DNA of 35,819 bases from Variovorax sp. (GTDB lineage Bacteria; Pseudomonadota; Gammaproteobacteria; Burkholderiales; Burkholderiaceae_C): positions 1 through 35,819 of the forward strand of contig SEGS01000034.1 of the NCBI GenBank assembly GCA_004210915.1, written 5' to 3'. A program made the translations under genes and the position numbers. Below, in pieces: positions 28,609-35,819 of this stretch (its first letter is position 1; each line of letters starts with the position of its first letter). The notes under the pieces were generated by a model, which did not search any database, was not told the DNA's origin, and worked only from the letters and a program-made list of their open reading frames with translations.

Positions 28609-30042
28609 ATGCTTTATCAACTCTACGAAGCCCAACGCTCCTTGATGGAGCCTTTTTCGGACTTTGCACAGGCAGCCTCGAAGCTCTATGGCCCGGGGGC
28701 CGTGTGGAGCCAGCTGCCGATGGCCCAACGCATGGCCGCGGGCTACGACCTGCTCTACCGCCTGGGCAAGGACTACGAAAAGCCCGAGTTCAACATCAAG
28801 AGCGTGAAAGTCGGTGATGCAGAGGTAGTGATCCAGGAAGTGATCGACCTCGACAAGCCCTTCTGCCAGTTACGCCGCTTCAAGCGCTTCACCGACGACC
28901 CCGACACACTGAGCGTGCTCAAGAGCCAACCCGTCGTGCTGATCGTGGCTCCGCTGTCAGGCCACTACGCCACGCTGCTGCGCGACACGGTCCGCACCAT
29001 GCTGCAGGACCACAAGGTATATATCACCGACTGGAAGAACGCCCGCCTGGTGCCCACCACCGAGGGCGACTTCCACCTCGACGACTACATCAACTACGTG
29101 CAGGAATTCATGCGCCACCTGCAGGCCGAATACGGCAATTGCCATGTGGTGAGCGTGTGCCAGCCCACGGTGCCGGTGCTGGCTGCCGTGTCGCTGATGG
29201 CGACCCGTGGCGAGACGCTGCCGCTGACGATGACGATGATGGGCGGCCCGATCGACGCCCGCAAATCGCCAACTGCGGTGAACAATCTCGCGACCAACAA
29301 AAGCTTCGAGTGGTTCGAGAACAATGTGATCTACCGGGTGCCGCAAGGATTTCCCGGTGAAGGTCGCCGCGTCTACCCCGGTTTCCTGCAGCACACCGGC
29401 TTCGTCGCGATGAACCCGGACCGCCACGCGACCAGCCACTACGACTACTTCAAGGACTTGATGAAGGGCGACGACGCGAGCGCCGAGGCCCATCGCAAGT
29501 TCTACGACGAGTACAACGCCGTGCTCGACATGGACGCCGACTACTACCTCGACACCATCCGCACCGTGTTCCAGGACTTCAACCTGGTCAACGGGACCTG
29601 GGACGTCAAGAACCCCGCCGGCCAGATCGAGCGCGTGCGCCCGCAGGACATCCGGACCACCGCCATGCTGACTGTCGAAGGTGAACTCGACGACATCTCG
29701 GGCTCGGGCCAGACCGAAGCCGCACACGACCTGTGCACGGGCATCGCCGCCAACCAGCGCGAGCACTACGAGGTCAAGGGCGCGGGTCACTACGGCATCT
29801 TCAGCGGCCGCCGCTGGCGCGACATGGTCTATCCGAAGGTATTGAAGTTCATCGCCCTGCACGACCAGCCGCAAAAGCGCGCTGGCAGTACGACGCCGAT
29901 CACGGCCGAGGACACGGTCAAGCCCGCCCGCAAGCAGCCGGTGCCCAAGGCCGTCGCCGCTGCGCCCGCAGCAGCCAAGCCCGTGAAGGCTGTCGCAGCG
30001 AAGAAGCAGCCCGCGCGCAAGGCGCGCACCACCAAGGGCTGA
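28609..30042 (+). CDS. phaZ: Intracellular polyhydroxybutyrate depolymerase
   Basis: This enzyme breaks down stored amorphous PHB granules in the cytoplasm and has no signal peptide. It has 477 residues against about 420 for the Cupriavidus necator PhaZ1 type. The catalytic triad can be placed: nucleophile C184 in [13 protein letters not shown] (cysteine replaces the lipase-box serine), D361 in GELDD, and H394 in [13 protein letters not shown]. The last 40 residues (438-477) form a basic tail, rich in alanine, proline and lysine, with 12 Lys/Arg and no acidic residue, like histone-H1-type or PhaM-type DNA-binding tails. The start ATG at 28609 gives [16 protein letters not shown], the family start. 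It is followed 20 bases later by an RnfB-like gene. Confidence 0.94.
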   Translation: MLYQLYEAQRSLMEPFSDFAQAASKLYGPGAVWSQLPMAQRMAAGYDLLYRLGKDYEKPEFNIKSVKVGDAEVVIQEVIDLDKPFCQLRRFKRFTDDPDTLSVLKSQPVVLIVAPLSGHYATLLRDTVRTMLQDHKVYITDWKNARLVPTTEGDFHLDDYINYVQEFMRHLQAEYGNCHVVSVCQPTVPVLAAVSLMATRGETLPLTMTMMGGPIDARKSPTAVNNLATNKSFEWFENNVIYRVPQGFPGEGRRVYPGFLQHTGFVAMNPDRHATSHYDYFKDLMKGDDASAEAHRKFYDEYNAVLDMDADYYLDTIRTVFQDFNLVNGTWDVKNPAGQIERVRPQDIRTTAMLTVEGELDDISGSGQTEAAHDLCTGIAANQREHYEVKGAGHYGIFSGRRWRDMVYPKVLKFIALHDQPQKRAGSTTPITAEDTVKPARKQPVPKAVAAAPAAAKPVKAVAAKKQPARKARTTKG

Positions 30043-30062
30043 GTGACTGTCGGGGGCGAGCC

Positions 30063-30689
30063 GTGACGTCGACGCCCCGGGCGGCGCTGGCCGCGCGCCT
30101 CAACGATGCCTTGCCGCAAACACAGTGCACGCGCTGCGGCTACCCCGATTGCGCGGGCTACGCGCAAGCCATCGCCGCCGGTGAGGCCGGCATCAACCAG
30201 TGCCCGCCCGGCGGCGCCGAAGGCATCGACCGCCTGGCCGCCCTCACCGGCCGCCCCTTGCAACCGCTCGATCCGCAGTTCGGCACCGAAGGCCCGCGCG
30301 CGATGGCGGTCATCGACGAGGCCTGGTGCATCGGCTGCACGTTGTGCCTGGACGCCTGCCCGACCGACGCGATCCTCGGCATCCACAAGCGCATGCACAC
30401 CGTGATCGAAGCGCACTGCACGGGGTGCGAGCTGTGCATTCCCGTGTGCCCGGTCGATTGCATCTCGCTCGAGATTGAAACGCCGGGCGGCACGGGGTGG
30501 GCCGCGTGGTCGCCAGCGCAGGCCAGCCAGGCACGCGCACGCTATGCGTCCCATCGCGCACGACGCTCGGCAGGCGAGCGTGCGAACCCAGAACCCCTGG
30601 AAGAAGCGCCCGATCCGGCGACGCGCAAGCGCAGCATCGTCGAAGCCGCGCTGGCCCGCGCCCGCGCTGCGGCCGCCACCAAACCCTGA
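30063..30689 (+). CDS. rsxB: Stand-alone RnfB/RsxB-like iron-sulfur protein
   Basis: This is a 208-residue ferredoxin-type protein. An Fe4S4 domain has C22, C25, C30 and C47 ([20 protein letters not shown]). Two 4Fe-4S ferredoxin motifs follow: C89-C92-C95-C99 ([12 protein letters not shown]) and C119-C122-C125-C129 ([12 protein letters not shown]). A basic, alanine-rich C-terminal tail follows. The domain order is that of RnfB, but the N-terminal membrane helix of RnfB is absent, and no other rnf gene is nearby, so this is probably a soluble electron carrier. The start is GTG at 30063 with GGGGGCGAG just upstream; no earlier in-frame ATG fits. It is 20 bases after phaZ and convergent with the VOC gene (11 bases). 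Confidence 0.85.
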   Translation: MTSTPRAALAARLNDALPQTQCTRCGYPDCAGYAQAIAAGEAGINQCPPGGAEGIDRLAALTGRPLQPLDPQFGTEGPRAMAVIDEAWCIGCTLCLDACPTDAILGIHKRMHTVIEAHCTGCELCIPVCPVDCISLEIETPGGTGWAAWSPAQASQARARYASHRARRSAGERANPEPLEEAPDPATRKRSIVEAALARARAAAATKP

Positions 30690-30700
30690 GCCGCAACGCC

Positions 30701-31180
30701 TCAGCCGGCGGCCAGTGCACCGAGCGCCTGGATGACTTCCGCGGGCGCCTGAACCATCTCGACTAGCACTCCCTCGCCCGCGATCGGGAACTCGTCGTTT
30801 GCCTTCGGATGCAGGAAGCATATGTCGAAGCCTGCGGCGCCCTTGCGGATGCCGCCCGGCGCGAAGCGTACGCCCTGTGCCGTGAGCCACTCGACCGCCT
30901 TGGGCAAGTCGTCGATCCACAGACCGATGTGGTTGAGCGGCGTGGTGTGCACCGCCGGCTTCTTGTCGGGGTCGAGCGGCTGCATCAGGTCGACCTCGAC
31001 TTTGAACGGCCCGCTGCCGATGGCGCAGATGTCCTCGTCGACGTTCTCGCGCTCGCTCCTGAAAGTGCCCGTGACCTGGAGGCCGAGCATGTCGATCCAC
31101 AGCTTTTGCAGGCGCAGCTTGTCGGGTCCGCCGATGGCGATCTGCTGGATGCCAAGTACCTTGAAGGGCCGCGCGCTCAT
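30701..31180 (-). CDS. VOC-family protein, probable methylmalonyl-CoA epimerase-like
   Basis: This vicinal-oxygen-chelate protein has 159 residues and two beta-alpha-beta-beta-beta modules. The stretch CFLHPK followed by [10 protein letters not shown] matches the end of methylmalonyl-CoA epimerases, and the gene is the last of the propionyl-CoA carboxylase operon, so an epimerase role is likely. Presumed metal ligands are H84 (LNHIGLWI) and E141 (VLVEM). The first ligand, normally His, is replaced by Gln (Q13 in GIQQIAIG), and a DEFPIAG insert (129-135) splits the usual HPK-GVLVE motif. Both make the activity uncertain, and a related lactoylglutathione-lyase-like enzyme is the alternative. 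The start overlaps the pccA stop as ATGA. Confidence 0.75.
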   Translation of the reverse strand: MSARPFKVLGIQQIAIGGPDKLRLQKLWIDMLGLQVTGTFRSERENVDEDICAIGSGPFKVEVDLMQPLDPDKKPAVHTTPLNHIGLWIDDLPKAVEWLTAQGVRFAPGGIRKGAAGFDICFLHPKANDEFPIAGEGVLVEMVQAPAEVIQALGALAAG

Positions 31181-33225
31181 GTGAACTCCAGAATGATCTG
31201 GTCGACCGCCAGCGATTCACCCCTGGCCGCAGAGATCTTTCCGACCACGCCATCCTGCGCGGCGAACAGCACGTTCTCCATCTTCATCGCTTCGATCACT
31301 GCGAGCTTCTCGCCGGCCTGCACCTGCTGTCCCGGTTGCACCGACACCTCAACCAGCAGGCCCGGCATCGGCGACATCAGGAACTTGCTCAGGTCGGGTG
31401 GCGCCTTGTACGGCATCAATTCCTGCAAGCGCGCGCCGAGCGGCGAGAGCACCATCGCCTCGATCTGTGTGCCGTCGTGCGAAACACGCAGCGCCAGCGG
31501 GTTTTTCCCGGCGCCGCGCTCGACCTGCGCCGTGAAAGGCTTGTCGTTGACGGTGCCTTCGACGCGGATGCTGCCGAGCGCACTGTCGCTGTCGATCTTG
31601 TAGGTGCTTGCACCCACCGCGACAGCGCTGGCGCCGTTCTTCCCCTTGAAGTCGGTGACAGACACCGGGTGGTGGACGTGCCTGCCTTCCGGTCCGAGCT
31701 CGACCACGACGAACTGCTCGCCGACCTTCACACCGTGGCCTTCGAGTTGCCCGCTGATGCCGGAAGCACGCGCGCGGTAACGGCGATGCACGTATGCAGC
31801 CAACGCGACGAGAAAGCTCGGATCGCTGTGCGGCACGTCTTCCGCGTGAAAGCCCTGGCCGTAGTGTTCGGCGATGAAGCCGGTGTTGAAGTCACCCGCG
31901 ACGAACTTCGGGTGCGCCAGCAGCGCGGCCTGGAACGGGATGTTGCTGCTGATGCCCCGGATCACGAAACCGTTGAGCGCCTCGCGCATCTTGGCGATCG
32001 CGTGGTTGCGGTCCTTGCCGTGCACGATGAGCTTGGCGATCATCGAGTCGTAATACATTGGGATCTCGCCGCCGTCGTACACGCCGGTGTCGACACGAAC
32101 GCCGTACAGATGCTCAGTGTCGGCCGAGAACATCGTCTCGCCCGGCGGCTGGAACTTCACGAGGCGGCCGGTCGAAGGCAGGAAGTTGCGGAACGGGTCT
32201 TCGGCGTTGATGCGGCACTCGATGGCCCAGCCTTCGCGCTTCACATCGGCTTGCTTGAGCGGCAGCGGCTCGCCGGCGGCCACGCGGATCATCAGCTCGA
32301 CGAGATCAAGACCGGTGATGCATTCCGTCACCGGATGCTCCACCTGCAGCCGCGTGTTCATCTCGAGGAAGTAGAAGTCCTGGTCCTTGCCCACGACGAA
32401 CTCGACTGTGCCGGCCGACTGGTACTTCACGGCCTTGGCCAGCGCGACGGCCTGCTCGCCCATCGCCTTGCGCGTCGCGTCGCTGATAAAAGGAGACGGC
32501 GCCTCCTCGATCACCTTCTGGTGCCGCCGCTGGATCGAGCATTCGCGCTCGTTCAGGTAGATGACGTTGCCCTGCGAATCGCCGATCACCTGGATCTCGA
32601 TGTGACGCGGTTCGACCACGAACTTCTCGATGAAGATGCGGTCGTCGCCGAAGGAGTTGCGCGCCTCGTTCTGGCAGGCCGCGAAACCTTCGAGCGCTTC
32701 CTTGTCGTCGTGCGCCACGCGCAACCCCTTGCCGCCGCCGCCCGCGCTGGCCTTGATCATCACCGGGTAGCCGATGTCCCTGGCGATCTGCACCGCACGC
32801 TCGGCCGACTCGATGGCGTCGTTCCAGCCGGGGATGGTGTTGACCTTGGCTTCGTTGGCGAGCTTCTTCGAGGCGATCTTGTCGCCCATCGCTGCGATCG
32901 AATAGTGCTTCGGCCCGATGAAGACGATGCCCTCTTCCTCGACCTTGCGCGCGAAGGCTTCGTTCTCGGAGAGGAAGCCATAGCCGGGATGCACCGCCTC
33001 GGCGCCGGTTTGCCTGCACGCCGCGATGATGCGATCGGCCTGCAGGTACGACTCGCGCGAGGGCGCAGCGCCGATGTGCACCGCCTCGTCAGCCAACTCG
33101 ACATGGCGCGCGTCCTTGTCGGCGTCGGAATAGACGGCGACCGTGAGGATGCCCATCTTCTTCGCGGTCTTGATGACGCGGCAGGCGATTTCGCCGCGGT
33201 TGGCGATCAGGATTTTTTTGAACAT
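31177..33225 (-). CDS. pccA: Propionyl-CoA (acyl-CoA) carboxylase alpha subunit, biotin-containing
   Basis: This is the biotin carboxylase plus biotin carrier subunit, which carboxylates biotin with ATP and bicarbonate for PccB to transfer to propionyl-CoA. The 682 residues run as a biotin carboxylase domain ([17 protein letters not shown], the ATP-grasp glycine loop [26 protein letters not shown]), a linker/BT region (about 450-600), and a C-terminal biotinyl domain with [11 protein letters not shown] (biotin lysine K648). Length and neighbour pccB favour propionyl-CoA; 3-methylcrotonyl-CoA carboxylase is a relative. The start is ATG at 33225 with a weak, A-rich ribosome-binding site (AAGAAAATAACG) just after the stop of the unknown gene. 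Confidence 0.93.
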   Translation of the reverse strand: MFKKILIANRGEIACRVIKTAKKMGILTVAVYSDADKDARHVELADEAVHIGAAPSRESYLQADRIIAACRQTGAEAVHPGYGFLSENEAFARKVEEEGIVFIGPKHYSIAAMGDKIASKKLANEAKVNTIPGWNDAIESAERAVQIARDIGYPVMIKASAGGGGKGLRVAHDDKEALEGFAACQNEARNSFGDDRIFIEKFVVEPRHIEIQVIGDSQGNVIYLNERECSIQRRHQKVIEEAPSPFISDATRKAMGEQAVALAKAVKYQSAGTVEFVVGKDQDFYFLEMNTRLQVEHPVTECITGLDLVELMIRVAAGEPLPLKQADVKREGWAIECRINAEDPFRNFLPSTGRLVKFQPPGETMFSADTEHLYGVRVDTGVYDGGEIPMYYDSMIAKLIVHGKDRNHAIAKMREALNGFVIRGISSNIPFQAALLAHPKFVAGDFNTGFIAEHYGQGFHAEDVPHSDPSFLVALAAYVHRRYRARASGISGQLEGHGVKVGEQFVVVELGPEGRHVHHPVSVTDFKGKNGASAVAVGASTYKIDSDSALGSIRVEGTVNDKPFTAQVERGAGKNPLALRVSHDGTQIEAMVLSPLGARLQELMPYKAPPDLSKFLMSPMPGLLVEVSVQPGQQVQAGEKLAVIEAMKMENVLFAAQDGVVGKISAARGESLAVDQIILEFT

Positions 33226-33235
33226 CGTTATTTTC

Positions 33236-34363
33236 TTAAGGCAAGCTACTTCTCACAAATTTTGAGATGGCTTCTATTGAAGGAATATAGTCACCTGCCA
33301 AAGCATTCATCTCGTCGGCAGCATCTAACGGATATTGGCCATCGCTCCACATTCGGGATCGGTGCAAATCTGCAGCAACAGTTGCTGCCAACTGACTTCC
33401 TGATTTAGCAGCTATCTCCAGCGCGGAAAGGTCGCCAGCCACACAAGATTGCAGCACCGATATATCCGACAAAGCCCGTTCTTCGTGGCTTAGGCAAACC
33501 TGCCAAAGACGCGACAGCTGACTTGACGCGGAAAAACGCGGCACTCGCGATCCGTAATCACTTCGGGCTCGCCTATCTCCAACGGAAAAACATTCAAATA
33601 ATCGAGGAATTTCATCTAACAGTTTTTTTTTGGCCAACTGGTAGACTGCTGAGAATGCGACTCCCTCCCTATCTCCCGGGCTTCTCAATTTTCCAAACAA
33701 CTCAATGACAGAAGCGCTAGAGCGACTTCTTACCGATATCCAGAAAGCCGAGTGGAAATCCCCTAGCGCATATTCGTAAAGCATCGCTGAACCCGTCATA
33801 TCGCCAGTCCAATAGCAATATCGCGCCAAGATGTTCCAAGCGAACCCTTTAATTTCACCATATGCGACAGAGAAAGTTTGATTCGTCCAACATGCGTTAA
33901 AAGGAGAGATCAATGCGTCGATTTCTTGCAATTCTCCTGCAAGGCCAACATGATTCATCTCAATGTTATCCAAGACGGTGTCACCAAATCGCTCAAAAAT
34001 TCGATCATAGGAAAGATCGAGCAAGGGCAGCAACCCCTCCTTTCGCAATAGTGCATCAATGCTTTCATCTCTGCGCGCGCAAGACTCAGCAATTTGCTCT
34101 ACGCTCTTGAAAGTTAGATATTCGGATATTATATGAAGGCGCTCTTGTTCATGGAGCTTTTTCCCATACCGACACCTTACATCGCGCCACTCGAATCCGA
34201 AATGCGGCCAATGTGAAAATTTAACCTCCCTATTAAAGTCGTAGGTCACATTCCACACCGAATCAACTCTTCGGAGATTTACGGACTCAGCCCCGCGTGA
34301 CGCCACAAATTTCGCAAATGCCGCGCCATCTTCATAGCTGGTAAATTCGAATGCGTCTTTCAT
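33236..34363 (-). CDS. Unknown protein, AT-rich gene lodged between pccB and pccA
   Basis: I do not recognise this 375-residue protein. It has no signal peptide and no clear membrane helix. Residues 1-44 look like a small alpha/beta module (FTSYEDGAAFAKFVASRG, VDSVWNVTYDF). Residues about 72-112 are helical, and KSVEQIAESC-ARRDESIDALLRKEGL resembles the helix-turn-helix that follows an 'EEIAxxLxRSxxAIxxRLxKLGL' pattern. Residues about 165-260 and 280-335 look like helical repeats (TPR/Sel1-like by eye only). Two sampled 60-base lines (33601-33660, 33961-34020) are 40% GC against roughly 60% nearby. Codons such as ATA, CTA and TTA are frequent (CAT ATA ATA TCC at residues 77-80). An A9 run encodes KKK at residues 246-248. 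It lies 10 bases after pccB and 10 before pccA, same strand. It looks like recent transfer. Confidence 0.75.
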   Translation of the reverse strand: MKDAFEFTSYEDGAAFAKFVASRGAESVNLRRVDSVWNVTYDFNREVKFSHWPHFGFEWRDVRCRYGKKLHEQERLHIISEYLTFKSVEQIAESCARRDESIDALLRKEGLLPLLDLSYDRIFERFGDTVLDNIEMNHVGLAGELQEIDALISPFNACWTNQTFSVAYGEIKGFAWNILARYCYWTGDMTGSAMLYEYALGDFHSAFWISVRSRSSASVIELFGKLRSPGDREGVAFSAVYQLAKKKLLDEIPRLFECFSVGDRRARSDYGSRVPRFSASSQLSRLWQVCLSHEERALSDISVLQSCVAGDLSALEIAAKSGSQLAATVAADLHRSRMWSDGQYPLDAADEMNALAGDYIPSIEAISKFVRSSLP

Positions 34364-34373
34364 TTGTGTCTTA

Positions 34374-35819
<1,446 letters not shown>

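Noticed and set aside
29829..31253. A 474-codon minus-strand frame across the rsxB and VOC genes
   Set aside because: It overlaps three supported genes in other frames and lacks any recognisable domain.

Overview
The window is a GC-rich, gene-dense stretch of a bacterial chromosome. It looks like a beta-proteobacterium of the order Burkholderiales, most likely Comamonadaceae and perhaps near Variovorax. The reasons are a homodimeric-type pyruvate dehydrogenase (AceE) with an AceF carrying two lipoyl domains and an LpdA with its own lipoyl domain, a complete ISC iron-sulfur operon, an intracellular PHB depolymerase with a cysteine nucleophile, and a propionyl-CoA carboxylase operon. The placement is inference from protein families, not a database result. 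I see no prophage, insertion sequence, CRISPR array or defence island. No gap between genes exceeds about 230 bases; the largest is 5723-5949.

Layout. 1-5722 (minus): pyruvate dehydrogenase operon aceE-aceF-lpdA, with lpdA cut by the left edge. 5950-9116 (plus): a divergent two-component system, a membrane PAS histidine kinase and a FixJ/LuxR-type regulator overlapping by 4 bases and closed by a good intrinsic terminator. 9194-12877 (plus): folD, oligopeptidase A (prlC) and an exported DUF4124-glutaredoxin protein. 12902-13597 (minus) rpiA; 13639-14718 (plus) pyrD; 14801-15884 (minus) a DUF883/holin-like envelope pair; 16035-17132 (minus) an LhgO-type FAD oxidoreductase; 17308-17382 (minus) tRNA-Val(CAC); 17462-18160 (minus) dnaQ; 18257-19369 (plus) an orphan amino-acid-type solute-binding protein. 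19396-24783 (minus): the ISC operon iscR-iscS-iscU-iscA-hscB-hscA-fdx, with an IscR-type operator upstream and an intrinsic-terminator-like hairpin between iscA and hscB. 24987-27110 (minus) uvrB; 27216-28412 (plus) an aspartate/aromatic aminotransferase; 28609-30689 (plus) phaZ and a stand-alone RnfB-like ferredoxin. 30701-35819 (minus): a propionyl-CoA carboxylase operon pccB (cut by the right edge) - unknown gene - pccA - epimerase-like VOC protein.

How they fit together. Central carbon flow dominates: pyruvate to acetyl-CoA (PDH), storage polymer breakdown (PhaZ) and propionyl-CoA carboxylation (PccAB plus a probable epimerase). The ISC system supplies Fe-S clusters, which the RnfB-like ferredoxin would need.

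The one element that does not belong is the 375-codon gene at 33236-34363. It is much more AT-rich than everything around it, uses codons its neighbours avoid, matches no family I recognise, and sits between pccB and pccA with only 10 bases on each side. It is the best candidate in the window for something undescribed. The iscA-hscB hairpin, the phaZ promoter repeat and the basic tail of PhaZ are the next most interesting signals.
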